A DNA stretch of 64,000 bases from Collimonas silvisoli (GCF_018305005.1 NZ_JAGQEG010000003.1:1-64000), one strand, 5' to 3'. Shown: positions 30,532 to 40,011, counted from the stretch's first letter. The notes: generated by a model from the sequence alone, not told the origin. Made by a program: numbers and translations.

Positions 30532-31104
30532 CTATTTTACCGGTTCGAATGTGACCACCAGATTTTCCGGCCTGGTGCCGATTTTCGTCGGCATGAAAGC
30601 AACGCCGGCATAGCGCAGGTCTTCCGGTTTAAAGGTATACAACGGCAGGTTGGTCAGCAATTGACGCGCCAGCAGATTGCCGATCTGAGTCACTTGCGCG
30701 GCGTAGGTATCGTCCAGGCCGTTGAGCATCAGGCTATCCAGTTTCGGCTCTTGCAACGTCACCGCATTGTGCGGATTGTCCAGGGTCAGCACACCCGAAA
30801 TCGCCATCGTGCCGTTCCAAGATTTGCCAAGCAACGGCATGGTCACCGTTACATCGGTTGCCATCGACAAGCGATTCTGCTCGGGCGGCAAGCTCAGTTG
30901 GGCCCGGTTGGCGGTAATTTCGAACAGGCCCAGATAACGCTGGGAAAACGGCAAGCGCTTATCCACCGATTGCTGAAGTTTGGCCAGTGGGAATTGGACA
31001 TCGCGCGGTCCGATGAGGGCCGCACAGGAAGCTAACAATAGCGTGATCAGTAATGCCAGCAACACGGGAATGACCTTACCGGGAATGAATTTTTTTGCAT
31101 GCAT
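30532..31104 (-). CDS. DUF1439 lipoprotein
   Basis: 190 residues from the ATG at 31104, where a proper lipoprotein signal begins: MHAKKFIPGKVIPVLLALLI, lipobox LLASC (Cys about 27). The rest (FPLAKLQQSVDKRLPFSQRY, ITANRAQLSLPPEQNRLSMA, RYAGVAFMPTKIGTRPENL) has the features I know from DUF1439 proteins such as E. coli YceB, small beta-rich periplasmic lipoproteins of unknown role. It is between the ykgJ-like gene and uppP on the same strand. Confidence 0.82.
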   Translation of the reverse strand: MHAKKFIPGKVIPVLLALLITLLLASCAALIGPRDVQFPLAKLQQSVDKRLPFSQRYLGLFEITANRAQLSLPPEQNRLSMATDVTVTMPLLGKSWNGTMAISGVLTLDNPHNAVTLQEPKLDSLMLNGLDDTYAAQVTQIGNLLARQLLTNLPLYTFKPEDLRYAGVAFMPTKIGTRPENLVVTFEPVK

Positions 31105-31148
31105 CGGGATTTTTCCTTGTTCTGCCTTGTTGTGTCTACAGACAGACC

Positions 31149-31418
31149 CTACACAGCGGTCAATCGTTCCAACGTTGCCAGGTAATGCATGGCGTGCGCC
31201 TGGGAACTGCCGCACATATCCAAGGCTGGCTGCAGGCTGGCGCAAACGGCAGGGCGATCGGGACTGGCGAAAATCCGGCAAAGATTGGCCTGGTCCAGCT
31301 GAATGCAGCGGACTCCCGCCGGTTTGCCGTCAGGCATGCCAGGGATAGGCGACGAAATCGACGGCGCCGTGCAACAGGCGCCGCAATCCGGGCGGCAAGA
31401 AATGCTTTGCGCGCTCAC
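31149..31418 (-). CDS. YkgJ-like cysteine cluster protein
   Basis: 89 residues from a GTG at 31418 with GGGG upstream. Cysteines follow the pattern of the CxxCxxCC metal-binding family: [10 protein letters not shown] at the N-terminus, then [34 protein letters not shown]. Predicted to bind zinc or an iron-sulfur centre; the biochemical role is unknown. The family often continues as here with xRPxxCxxF/L. It is 44 bases upstream of the DUF1439 gene. Confidence 0.83.
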   Translation of the reverse strand: MSAQSISCRPDCGACCTAPSISSPIPGMPDGKPAGVRCIQLDQANLCRIFASPDRPAVCASLQPALDMCGSSQAHAMHYLATLERLTAV

Positions 31419-31550
31419 CCCCAGACCTCAGCAATGAATGTATTTTTTGAAAACATGCGAAATATATAACAATACGATTTAACCGAAGGTCAGATTTTAC
31501 TTGCAATCATCGTCCGTACCGTCAAGTTCCAACGCACTGACCGGCCTTTC

Positions 31551-31600
31551 TTGACACTCTCCCAGTTGCCGCTTACATTACTGACTCTTAAGTCAGTAAT
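31551..31600 (+). promoter_or_regulatory. Promoter with overlapping palindromic operator before the TetR gene
   Basis: TTGACA (31551-31556), 17-base spacer, TACATT (31574-31579). A perfect 24-bp palindrome ATTACTGACT-CTTA-AGTCAGTAAT (31577-31600) overlaps the -10 box and start point, 18 bases before the tetR ATG. The arrangement predicts auto-repression by the TetR protein encoded next. Confidence 0.72.
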
Positions 31601-31618
31601 TAACAAAGCCAAGCATTC

Positions 31619-32272
31619 ATGAATTGCCCTTTCAGCTCCACACCCCGCTGGGCCAGACGCAAAGAAGCGCGTCCGCAGGAATTACTGGCGGCCGCGCTGG
31701 ATCTGTTTGTCGAACGCGGATTTGCCGCCACCCGGCTGGGCGATGTCGCCGCCCTGGCCGGTGTCTCCAAGGGAACTCTGTACCTGTATTTTGAGAACAA
31801 GGAAGAGTTATTCAAAGCGGTAGTACGCGAAAACATGCTGCCGGTGCTGGATGAAGCGGAAGACGTCATTGACGGCTACGGCGGCTCCAGCGCCGATCTG
31901 TTCCGCGACATCGTCCTGCGCTGGTGGCAGCGCATCGGCGCTACGAAACTGGCCGGCATTACTAAACTGATGATGGCCGAATCGGGTAATTTTCCGGAAT
32001 TGGCGACCTTCCACCGCGAAGAAATCAGCCAGCGCGGCGAAGCCATGATTGTACGCATGCTGCAGCGTGGCATCGAGCGCGGCGAATTTCGTGCGATCGA
32101 CGTCGGCCAGACTGCGAATGTGCTGATTGCGCCGGTGATCATGCTGATGATGTGGCAACAACCATTCAATCCCTGCCATGTGGAAGCGGTTGACGCGGCC
32201 AGCTATCTGGACAGTTTTATCGACCTTTGCCTGCATGGCTTGCTCAGCCAGCCGCATGCCGGTTCTAAATAG
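31619..32272 (+). CDS. TetR/AcrR family transcriptional regulator
   Basis: 217 residues. N-terminal helix-turn-helix about 15-60: RPQELLAAALDLFVERGFAA, VAALAGVSKGTLYLYFENKE. A ligand-binding C-terminal domain follows (LDEAEDVIDGYGGSSADLFR). A perfect palindrome overlaps its promoter, so it probably represses itself. Downstream on the same strand lie the pcm-like, rhodanese and tolC genes; this order suggests it may also affect tolC expression. Its effector is unknown. Confidence 0.9.
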   Translation: MNCPFSSTPRWARRKEARPQELLAAALDLFVERGFAATRLGDVAALAGVSKGTLYLYFENKEELFKAVVRENMLPVLDEAEDVIDGYGGSSADLFRDIVLRWWQRIGATKLAGITKLMMAESGNFPELATFHREEISQRGEAMIVRMLQRGIERGEFRAIDVGQTANVLIAPVIMLMMWQQPFNPCHVEAVDAASYLDSFIDLCLHGLLSQPHAGSK

Positions 32273-32331
32273 GTTTTTGAGGGTAGCCTTTGATAGAATG
32301 AGCCCTTTATTTTCACTACCGAGCCATAACC

Positions 32332-32997
32332 ATGAATATCGAACAAGCCCGCTTCAATATGATCGAACAGCAAATTCGCCCTTGGAACGTGCTGGACCTG
32401 GACATCCTGGATTTGCTGGCGGTAGTACGGCGCGAGGAATTCGTCCCTGCCGCCTACAAAAGCCTGGCGTTTTCCGATACCGAAATCCCTCTGCCTGGCG
32501 CCAACGGCGAAAGCATGCTGGCGCCTAAGGTCGAAGCGCGCCTGTTGCAAGAAGCTGGCGTGAAGAAACATGAGCAAGTGCTGGAAATCGGCTCCGGCTC
32601 CGGCTACATGGCTGCCTTGCTGTGCTACAAGGCAAGGCATGTCACCACGGTTGAAATCGATCCTGAACTGAAAGCGCTGGCCGAAAAGAATCTGGCTGCC
32701 TACGGCATCACCAACGTCGAGGTTGCCCTGGGCAACGGCGCCCAGGGCTGGGACCAAAGTGCCAACAAGAGCTACGACGTGATCGTGATTTCAGGTTCGC
32801 TCTTAAGCCTGCCGGATGCTTTCCTCAAGCAGCTCAATGTCGGCGGCCGGATTATTGCCATCCTGGGTGAGGCACCGGTGATGTCGGCGCAAATCATTAC
32901 CCGTACTTCTGACAGCAACTACAGCACGGCCCACCTGTTTGAAACAGACGTCAAACCGTTGCGCGAAGCCGCTGTTCATTCCCACTTCAAATTCTAA
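32332..32997 (+). CDS. Protein-L-isoaspartate O-methyltransferase-like protein
   Basis: 221 residues. Starts MNIEQARFNMIEQQIRPWNV, which is typical of the betaproteobacterial Pcm-like proteins encoded before tolC. SAM-binding motifs: VLEIGSGSGYMAALLCYKA (motif I), VTTVEIDPELKALAEKNL (post-I) and YDVIVISGSLLSLPDAFLKQ. Pcm enzymes methylate damaged isoaspartate in proteins. The expected active-site pattern differs somewhat from E. coli Pcm (ISGSLLS instead of VTAAP), so the substrate is less sure than the methyltransferase fold. Confidence 0.85.
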   Translation: MNIEQARFNMIEQQIRPWNVLDLDILDLLAVVRREEFVPAAYKSLAFSDTEIPLPGANGESMLAPKVEARLLQEAGVKKHEQVLEIGSGSGYMAALLCYKARHVTTVEIDPELKALAEKNLAAYGITNVEVALGNGAQGWDQSANKSYDVIVISGSLLSLPDAFLKQLNVGGRIIAILGEAPVMSAQIITRTSDSNYSTAHLFETDVKPLREAAVHSHFKF

Positions 32998-33005
32998 GCC
33001 TGCCT

Positions 33006-33329
33006 ATGCAACATCTCACCGCCTCAGAACTGGCCGCCTGGATCGCCGATCCGCAACGTCCCAAGCCGTTGCTGCTGGATGTACGCGAACCGTGGGAATA
33101 CGAGACTTGCCGCATAGATGCGGCGCGGCTGATGCCGATGCAAACGGTGCCGGCGCATCTGAACGATCTGGAAGAGGATCAGGCGATCGTCTGCATCTGC
33201 CATCATGGCGCGCGCAGCATGCAGGTCGCTGCTTTTCTGGAGCGTCACGGCTTTTCCGCGGTCAGCAACCTGACCGGCGGCGTTCATGCCTGGGCCCAGC
33301 AGGTCGATCCGGCCATGCCGACCTACTAG
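33006..33329 (+). CDS. Rhodanese-like domain protein
   Basis: 107 residues, a single rhodanese domain: LLLDVREPWEYETCRIDAAR (CH2A-like motif), then the active loop CHHGAR with catalytic Cys around residue 63, and AVSNLTGGVHAWAQQVDP at the end. The six-residue loop is of the sulfurtransferase size. Probably transfers sulfane sulfur in the cytoplasm. Nine bases after the pcm-like gene, and followed 50 bases later by tolC. Confidence 0.92.
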   Translation: MQHLTASELAAWIADPQRPKPLLLDVREPWEYETCRIDAARLMPMQTVPAHLNDLEEDQAIVCICHHGARSMQVAAFLERHGFSAVSNLTGGVHAWAQQVDPAMPTY

Positions 33330-33381
33330 ACCTGCCAGACCGATCGCCTACTGACCTGCCGCCACCGTTCCGGAGAGTGTA

Positions 33382-34683
33382 ATGCGCAATACCCTGATGG
33401 CTTCGTTGATCGCAAGCGCATTGCTGGCTGTGAACGCGCACGCAGTCGATCTGGTTCAAACGTATCAGCAAGCGCTGGCCAACGATCCGGTGTACACCAG
33501 CGCACGTTATGCGCTCAGCGCCAGCAACGAAGCCAGTGTTCAGGGGCGCGCCGCCCTGTTGCCGACGGTCGGCGTCGGCGGCAGCTACAGCCGTGCCGGA
33601 GATTCCTGGAAAACCATCACCAACAATTACAGCCTGCAGCTTACCCAGCCCCTGTTTCGCCCGGCATATTGGCAGCAGTACCAGGAAAGCAAATTATCGG
33701 TCGCCGCCGGTGAAGTGAGATTCGCTCAGGCTCAGCAGGATTTGATGCTGCGCGTCAGCCAGGCTTACTTTGACACTTTGACGGCACAGGACGTCTTGGC
33801 ATTTTTGCAAGCTCAGAAAAGTTCGATTGCCGAGCAACTGGCTTCTGCCAAACGCAATTTCGAAGTCGGCACCGCCACCATTACCGACACCAATGAGGCG
33901 CAAGCCAGCTACGATCTGGTGATCGCTCAGGAAATCGCGGCCGGCAATAATCTGGAAGTCGCCCGCAATGTGCTGCAGCAGATTATCGGCAAGCCGCCGG
34001 CGCCGCTGGCGACCTTGCGTCCCGGGGTCCAGCTGAGTGCGCCGCAGCCGGCTGCGATCGAGAGCTGGGTGAGTAGCGCCGAACAGCAGAACTTCGGCGT
34101 GATCGGCCAGGAAATCGCACTGGATAGCGCAAAATACGAAATCAAGAAGAACCGTGCCGGCCACCTGCCGACGGTCGACCTGGTTGCCAGCCGCAGCCAT
34201 TCCGATGTCAGCGGCAGTCCGATCCCCTTTTTCAATATCTCGCAGGTGTCCAATTCAATCGGCGTGCAATGGACCATCCCGCTGTATGCCGGCGGCGCCG
34301 TCAACAGCAGCGTGCGGCAGGCGGTGGCGTTGGAAGACAAGGCGCGCTCCGATCTTGAAAATGCGCGCAGGACCGCCGCGTTGAATGCACGCCAGGCCTA
34401 TCTCGGGGTCAGCAGCGGCTTGGCTCAGGTCAAGGCTTTCGAGGCTGCGGAAATCTCCAGCCAATCATCGCTGGACTCCAATCGATTGGGGTATCAGGTG
34501 GGGGTACGCATCAATATCGACGTGCTGAACGCGCAGCAGCAATTGTTCTCTACCCGCCGGGATTTGGCCAAAGCACGTTACGACACGCTGATGAATAGCT
34601 TGAAACTCAAGTCAGCAGTCGGCACCTTGAAGGAAGAGGATCTGCAGCAAATCAATGCATTGCTGGTGCCGGCAGTGTATTGA
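33382..34683 (+). CDS. tolC: TolC family outer-membrane channel protein
   Basis: 433 residues with signal peptide (ending VNAHAVD) and two outer-membrane efflux domain repeats: VQTYQQALANDPVYTSARYA at the start, SQAYFDTLTAQDVLAFLQAQ, VGTATITDTNEAQASYDLVI, then RTAALNARQAYLGVSSGLAQ and YQVGVRINIDVLNAQQQLFS in the second half. It is the closed trimeric exit duct for type I secretion and efflux. GGAGAGTGTA precedes the ATG. A second, lipidated channel of the OprM type is encoded at 40004. Confidence 0.93.
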   Translation: MRNTLMASLIASALLAVNAHAVDLVQTYQQALANDPVYTSARYALSASNEASVQGRAALLPTVGVGGSYSRAGDSWKTITNNYSLQLTQPLFRPAYWQQYQESKLSVAAGEVRFAQAQQDLMLRVSQAYFDTLTAQDVLAFLQAQKSSIAEQLASAKRNFEVGTATITDTNEAQASYDLVIAQEIAAGNNLEVARNVLQQIIGKPPAPLATLRPGVQLSAPQPAAIESWVSSAEQQNFGVIGQEIALDSAKYEIKKNRAGHLPTVDLVASRSHSDVSGSPIPFFNISQVSNSIGVQWTIPLYAGGAVNSSVRQAVALEDKARSDLENARRTAALNARQAYLGVSSGLAQVKAFEAAEISSQSSLDSNRLGYQVGVRINIDVLNAQQQLFSTRRDLAKARYDTLMNSLKLKSAVGTLKEEDLQQINALLVPAVY

Positions 34684-34753
34684 AAACTGCGTGAAGGAAG
34701 TCGAGTGAGCGAGGTTAAGTGATCGAGTTGGAAAGCGCGGCCCCACACTCCGA

Positions 34754-35398
34754 TCAGGTTTCGTTATTTTTCAGCAGGAACGGTGAAGTCTTGAACATGT
34801 GAATACAGTTGTCGACCACTTTCGCGACATTTTCTGTAAGATCAAAGCTCAGCGGACTGAAGGTCCAGTTGTTCAAGATGCCGAACAGCAGTCCTTGCAC
34901 CATGACCGCAGCCAGTATCGGATCCAGTTCGCGCGGCAGCTGCCCTTTCGCAATCGCAAATCGCAGCAAGCGTTCTATATCGGTACGACCTTCCAAAAAG
35001 CATTCGAGCCGGCGAATGTAAATAGGGTCCTCCGGATCCACCAGCTCGCATTTGTGCAGGACGATTTCAAAAATCTTGCGCGACTGCGGATTCAACGTCG
35101 CTTCCTGCAAGGTAAACAAACATCTGTTGCGGAACTGATTTAAAGGATCATTCGCATTTTCGTCGGCGGTTTTTTCGATCATCGCCTCCATCGGCAAGCG
35201 CACCCGCTCGCACATGGCGTCGAATAAATCGCTCTTGTTCTTGAAGTGCCAATAGATAGCTCCGCGCGTTACGTCAGCGGCGCTGGCGACATCGGCCAGC
35301 GTGGTGCGCGATACGCCATGCTGATGAAACACCTCCGCTGCCGCATCAAGGATGCGGCCACGCGTTTCCAGCGCTTCTTCTTTTGTACTTCTAGCCAT
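34754..35398 (-). CDS. acrR: AcrR/TtgR-type TetR repressor of the efflux operon
   Basis: 214 residues. N-terminus MARSTKEEALETRGRILDAA, then ADVASAADVTRGAIYWHFKN, very close to AcrR, TtgR and MexZ-like repressors. The ligand-binding half includes LNPQSRKIFEIVLHKCELVD. It is divergent from acrA, and the site in between at 35485-35506 almost equals the E. coli AcrR operator, so it should repress acrAB-oprM and relieve it on binding toxic ligands. Confidence 0.92.
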   Translation of the reverse strand: MARSTKEEALETRGRILDAAAEVFHQHGVSRTTLADVASAADVTRGAIYWHFKNKSDLFDAMCERVRLPMEAMIEKTADENANDPLNQFRNRCLFTLQEATLNPQSRKIFEIVLHKCELVDPEDPIYIRRLECFLEGRTDIERLLRFAIAKGQLPRELDPILAAVMVQGLLFGILNNWTFSPLSFDLTENVAKVVDNCIHMFKTSPFLLKNNET

Positions 35399-35484
35399 TT
35401 TAAGCCGACCTCCAAACTGTTACGATGCCCTGTGCGCTCGCAGCAAATAATTACAATAAAACATCAACAACTACAGTCAAAAAA

Positions 35485-35511
35485 ACATACATTCATGCAT
35501 GTATGTATAAT
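35485..35511 (+). promoter_or_regulatory. AcrR-type operator overlapping the acrA -10 box
   Basis: The near-perfect 22-bp palindrome 35485-35506 has arms ACATACAT and ATGTATGT and a TCATGC centre. From memory the E. coli AcrR operator has the same arms with TTGTGA in the centre. A perfect TATAAT (35506-35511) begins at its last base, so binding would block the rightward promoter. No good -35 box is seen. About 140 bases of leader follow before acrA. Confidence 0.85.
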
Positions 35512-35653
35512 AGCAGGATTCCGGCTGCTCCACCCGCTTTCCGGCAAAGCATCCGGTGCACCAAAGCAATTACATATATATCCTATGTCGTTTCAAGAAG
35601 CAGAGTCACCTGTCAGATTTGCAGTCTTTCCTCAATTACCGTGCGAGAATTTT

Positions 35654-36847
35654 ATGAATTCAGTTAGCTCTATCAACCGTCTCACGCGTATCACCCTGGC
35701 TATCGCGCTCCTGTCAGCAGTCGCCGCCTGCGGCAAGAAGCCGGACGCCCAAGGTGCGCCGCCTCCAGCCGGCGTTTCAATCATCACTATCGCGCCGGAA
35801 CGCCTGGCTCTCACCACGGAACTGCCTGGTCGACTGGAAGCTACTCGTATCGCTCAAATCGGCGCACGCGCGGCCGGCATTGTGCTCAAGCGTAATTTCC
35901 GCGAAGGCAGCGATGTCAAGGCTGGTCAAACCTTGTATCAGATCGATCCGGCGCCGCTGCGAGCCGCCTACGACAGCGCGCAAGCCACGTTGGCCAAGGC
36001 AGAAGCAAATCTGACTACCGCGACGCTGAAAGCACAACGTTATAAGCCACTGGTGGAGGTCAACGCGGTCAGCAAACAGGAATACGACGATACCGTTGCA
36101 GCGCAGAAGCAAGCGGCAGCAGATGTTGCGTCCGCCAAGGCTGCACGCCAAACCGCCAGCCTCAATCTCGGTTACGCGACCGTGACCTCGCCAATTTCCG
36201 GCCGCATCGGCAAGGCCTTGGTTACCGAGGGCGCACTGGTAGGCCAGGGTGAAGTAACTCAGCTGGCAGTGGTGCAGCAAATCGATCCGATCTATGTCAA
36301 CGTGACCCAGTCCAGCACTGACATTCTCAAATTGCAGCAGGCAATGAAGAGCGGTCAATTGGAAAGCGCCGGCGCAGGCCAGGCCAAGGTCACCCTGGTG
36401 ACTGAAGATGGCCGCCCTTATCCGCAGGCCGGCAAATTGCTGTTTTCCGATTTGACGGTCGACGCCACCACCGGTTCGGTCACCCTGCGCGCAGAGTTCC
36501 CTAACCCGGATCGTAGTTTGCTGCCGGGCATGTACGTACGCGCCAAACTGGAGCAGGTAGTCAACGCTTCCGCCCTGACCGTGCCGCAACAAGCGGTGCA
36601 GCGTGATCTCAACGGTTCTTCGGTATTCGTCGTCGGCGCCGACAACAAGGTGGCGGTACGCCCGGTGACGGCCGATGTTGCGCAAGGCGACAAATGGATC
36701 GTCAGCGATGGCTTGAAAGCCGGCGACAAAGTGATCGTCGAAGGCATGCAAAAGATCAAACCGGGCGCGGTCGTGAAGCCAACGCCATGGAATCCGACTG
36801 CTGCAGCCGCGCCGACCGCAGCCGCAGTTGCCTCAACTGCTAAATAA
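35654..36847 (+). CDS. acrA: RND efflux periplasmic adaptor, AcrA/MexA type
   Basis: 397 residues from the ATG at 35654, where the lipoprotein signal starts (lipobox VAAC, Cys about 28); the open frame extends further 5' without a signal. Order of parts: beta-barrel and lipoyl halves (RIAQIGARAAGIVLKRNFRE, GSDVKAGQTLYQIDPAPLRA), a coiled-coil hairpin about 100-165, lipoyl second half (YATVTSPISGRIGKALVTEG), the beta-barrel domain, and membrane-proximal domain. Joins the AcrB pump to the outer-membrane channel. 11 bases before acrB. Confidence 0.95.
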   Translation: MNSVSSINRLTRITLAIALLSAVAACGKKPDAQGAPPPAGVSIITIAPERLALTTELPGRLEATRIAQIGARAAGIVLKRNFREGSDVKAGQTLYQIDPAPLRAAYDSAQATLAKAEANLTTATLKAQRYKPLVEVNAVSKQEYDDTVAAQKQAAADVASAKAARQTASLNLGYATVTSPISGRIGKALVTEGALVGQGEVTQLAVVQQIDPIYVNVTQSSTDILKLQQAMKSGQLESAGAGQAKVTLVTEDGRPYPQAGKLLFSDLTVDATTGSVTLRAEFPNPDRSLLPGMYVRAKLEQVVNASALTVPQQAVQRDLNGSSVFVVGADNKVAVRPVTADVAQGDKWIVSDGLKAGDKVIVEGMQKIKPGAVVKPTPWNPTAAAAPTAAAVASTAK

Positions 36848-36858
36848 GGAGCCTATTA

Positions 36859-39800
36859 ATGGGCAAGTTTTTCATCGATCGCCCCGTATTTGCGTGGGTG
36901 CTGGCCATATTCATCCTGCTCGGGGGTGCATTGGCCATCACGCAATTACCGGTGGCCCAGTATCCCTCGATTGCACCACCGACGATTGTAGTTAACGCTA
37001 CCTATCCCGGTGCAACTGCACAAACCCTGGACGACAGCGTTACCAGCCTGATCGAACAGGAAATGAACGGCGCCGACGGTTTGCAATATATCGAGTCGCA
37101 AAGCCAGGCCAACGGCGCAGTGGCGATCACCGTCACTTTTACTCCGGAAACCAACGCCGACCTGGCGGCGGTGGATGTACAGAACCGCTTGAAACGGGTT
37201 GAGGCGCGGCTGCCTGCGGCAGTCACGCAACAAGGCGTGCAAGTCACCAAGTCGCGTAGCAACTTCCTGATGTTTATCGGCCTGTCTTCGTCTGACGGCA
37301 AGCTGGACCCGATTGCACTCGGCGATTATCTGTCGCGCAACGTGGTGAACGAAATCAAACGTGTGCCAGGCGTCGGCCAGGCGCAGTTGTTCGGTACTGA
37401 ACGGGCGATGCGGATCTGGATCGATCCGGCCAGGCTGGTTGGCCTCAACCTGACGCCAGCCGATGTAACGGCTGCAATCACGGCGCAAAATGCCTTGGTC
37501 GCAGGCGGCACCATCGGCGACCTGCCTAGCCCTGGAACGCAGCAGATCTCCGCTACCGTGGTGGTCACCGGCCAGCTGAATACCGTTGAGCAGTTCGGCA
37601 ATATCCAGCTGCGTGCCAATGCGGATGGCTCGGTGGTGCGTCTGCGCGACGTTGCCCGTATCGAAATCGGCGGCCAGTCTTATGCTACCGCCGGCCGGCT
37701 CGACGGCAAACCGACCTCCTTCGTCGGTGTGCAATTGTCGCCAACCGCCAACGCGCTGGGCACCGCTACCGCAGTCCACGCCAAGATGGCTGAGCTGTCC
37801 AAGTATTTCCCAGCCGGTGTTACATACACGATCCCTTACGACACCTCGAAATTCGTCAAGATTTCGATTGAAGAAGTGGTCAAGACCTTGGTCGAAGCGA
37901 TCATCCTGGTGTTCCTGGTGATGTATCTGTTCCTGCAAAACATCCGCTACACCTTGATCCCGACAGTGGTGGTGCCAGTCGCATTGATGGGTACTTTCGC
38001 CACCTTGCTGCTGTTCGGCTTCTCGATCAACGTCCTGACCATGTTCGGCATGGTGCTGGCGATCGGCATCCTGATTGACGATGCAATCGTGGTGGTGGAA
38101 AACGTCGAGCGCATCATGAGCGAAGAAGGTTTGTCGCCACGCGATGCAACCCGCAAGGCGATGGGCCAGATTACCGGCGCCCTGATCGGTATCACCCTGG
38201 TGCTGATTGCCGTGTTCATCCCAATGGCTTTCTTCAGCGGCGCGGTGGGCGCGATTTATCGCCAGTTCTCGCTGTCGATGGTGGCTTCGATGGTGTTCTC
38301 GGTATTGATGGCATTTACGCTGACGCCAGCGCTGTGCGCCACCATCCTGAAGCCGGTGGAAGCAGGACATCACCATGAGAAAAAAGGCTTCTTCGGCTGG
38401 TTCAACCGCAAGTTCAACGCTACCACCAACAGCTATCAAGGCTTTATCGCCAAAATGCTGGGCAAGACCGGCCGCTATCTGCTGATATATGGCGCGATCC
38501 TGGTATGCGTCGGCTTGCTGTATGTGCGCTTGCCGGCATCGTTCCTGCCGGCCGAAGATCAGGGCTACATCGTCACCAACGTCCAGTTGCCTTCCGGCGC
38601 CAGCAGCAACCGCACCCTGGAAGTCATCAAGCAAATCGAAAACTATTACGCGAAATTGCCTGGTGTCGCCAATGTGGTTGCCATTACCGGCTTCAGCTTC
38701 TCCGGTAACGGCCAGAATGCCGGCTTGGTATTCACCCCGCTCAAGGACTGGAGCGAACGCGGTCCGGATCAGTCGGCCGACGCGATCGCAGGCAAGGCAT
38801 TTGGTGTGTTCTCGCAAATCAAGGACGCCATCATCTACCCGCTGAATCCGCCGCCGATTCCTGAGCTGGGCAACGCAACGGGCTTTACTTTCCGTCTGCA
38901 AGACCGCGCCGGCGTGGGACATGCGGCATTGACCGCAGCACGTAACCAGATGCTGGGCATGGCCTCGCAAAGCAAGATCCTGGCTGGGGTCCGCCCTGAA
39001 GGCCTGGAAGATGCGCCGCAGCTGCAACTGGATATTGACCGCGACAAAGCCAACGCCCTGGGCGTCTCGTTCAATGCGATCAACAGCGCGCTGTCGACCG
39101 CGCTCGGTTCGTCCTACGTGAATGACTTCCCGAACCAGGGACGTCAGCAACGGGTGATCGTGCAAGCCGATGCACCGCAACGGCTGCAACCGGAAGACCT
39201 GGCCAAGCTGTATGTCAAGAACACGCAAGGAACCATGGTGCCGTTCTCGTCATTCACCAGCTCGCGCTGGACCAACGGCCCGGTGCAGCTGACGCGTTAT
39301 AACGGCTATCCGGCGATGAAAATTTCCGGTGGCGCTGCGCCTGGCCATAGCACCGGCGAAGCGATGGATGAAATGGAGGCGCTGACTGCCAAGCTGCCGC
39401 CTGGCTTCGGCTTTGAATGGACCGGCCAGTCGCTGGAAGAAAAGACCTCCGGTTCGCAAGCGCCGATGCTCTATGCATTGTCGCTGCTGGCAGTGTTCTT
39501 GGTGCTGGCGGCCTTGTATGAAAGCACTTCCATCCCGCTGGCGGTGATGCTGGTGGTGCCGCTCGGGATTCTCGGCGCGCTGCTGGGCGTTACCTTGCGC
39601 GGCATGCCGAACGACGTCTACTTCAAGGTCGGGATGATTACCGTGGTCGGCTTGTCGGCGAAGAATGCGATTCTGATTATCGAATTCGCGAAAGACTTGC
39701 AAGCTCAGGGCAAGGGCCTGATCGAAGCGACCCTGGAAGCGGTGCATCTGCGCTTCCGGCCGATTCTGATGACCTCGTTCGCGTTTATCCTCGGCGTGCT

Positions 39801-40011
39801 GCCGCTGGCAATCAAGACCGGCGCCGGCTCAGGCAGCCAACGCGCGATCGGTACCGGCGTCATGGGCGGCATGATCACAGCGACAGCCTTGGCGGTATTC
39901 CTGGTGCCGGTGTTCTTCGTGGTGGTACGCAGACTCTTCAAAGGCAGCGAACGCCAACGCAAGCTGCATGCGGCCGGTCAGAAAATAGATTTGGAGAATC
40001 AGCATGTTTAA
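36859..40011 (+). CDS. acrB: RND multidrug efflux pump, AcrB/MexB type
   Basis: 1050 residues, the normal HAE1 length. N-terminus MGKFFIDRPVFAWVLAIFIL; twelve membrane segments with two big periplasmic loops. The proton-relay pair is present in MVLAIGILIDDAIVVVENVE (Asp-Asp), and its Lys partner in VGLSAKNAILIIEFAKD. Also seen: GATAQTLDDSVTSLIEQEMN and FPQ-like GTPTALTPALCATILKP region. It exports drugs, detergents and other toxic compounds by proton exchange. Its last eight bases overlap the start of the oprM gene. Confidence 0.96.
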   Translation: MGKFFIDRPVFAWVLAIFILLGGALAITQLPVAQYPSIAPPTIVVNATYPGATAQTLDDSVTSLIEQEMNGADGLQYIESQSQANGAVAITVTFTPETNADLAAVDVQNRLKRVEARLPAAVTQQGVQVTKSRSNFLMFIGLSSSDGKLDPIALGDYLSRNVVNEIKRVPGVGQAQLFGTERAMRIWIDPARLVGLNLTPADVTAAITAQNALVAGGTIGDLPSPGTQQISATVVVTGQLNTVEQFGNIQLRANADGSVVRLRDVARIEIGGQSYATAGRLDGKPTSFVGVQLSPTANALGTATAVHAKMAELSKYFPAGVTYTIPYDTSKFVKISIEEVVKTLVEAIILVFLVMYLFLQNIRYTLIPTVVVPVALMGTFATLLLFGFSINVLTMFGMVLAIGILIDDAIVVVENVERIMSEEGLSPRDATRKAMGQITGALIGITLVLIAVFIPMAFFSGAVGAIYRQFSLSMVASMVFSVLMAFTLTPALCATILKPVEAGHHHEKKGFFGWFNRKFNATTNSYQGFIAKMLGKTGRYLLIYGAILVCVGLLYVRLPASFLPAEDQGYIVTNVQLPSGASSNRTLEVIKQIENYYAKLPGVANVVAITGFSFSGNGQNAGLVFTPLKDWSERGPDQSADAIAGKAFGVFSQIKDAIIYPLNPPPIPELGNATGFTFRLQDRAGVGHAALTAARNQMLGMASQSKILAGVRPEGLEDAPQLQLDIDRDKANALGVSFNAINSALSTALGSSYVNDFPNQGRQQRVIVQADAPQRLQPEDLAKLYVKNTQGTMVPFSSFTSSRWTNGPVQLTRYNGYPAMKISGGAAPGHSTGEAMDEMEALTAKLPPGFGFEWTGQSLEEKTSGSQAPMLYALSLLAVFLVLAALYESTSIPLAVMLVVPLGILGALLGVTLRGMPNDVYFKVGMITVVGLSAKNAILIIEFAKDLQAQGKGLIEATLEAVHLRFRPILMTSFAFILGVLPLAIKTGAGSGSQRAIGTGVMGGMITATALAVFLVPVFFVVVRRLFKGSERQRKLHAAGQKIDLENQHV

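Noticed and set aside
36946..39228. Long open frame of 760 codons antisense to acrB
   Set aside because: acrB is fully conserved on the plus strand; the antisense product has no recognisable domain.
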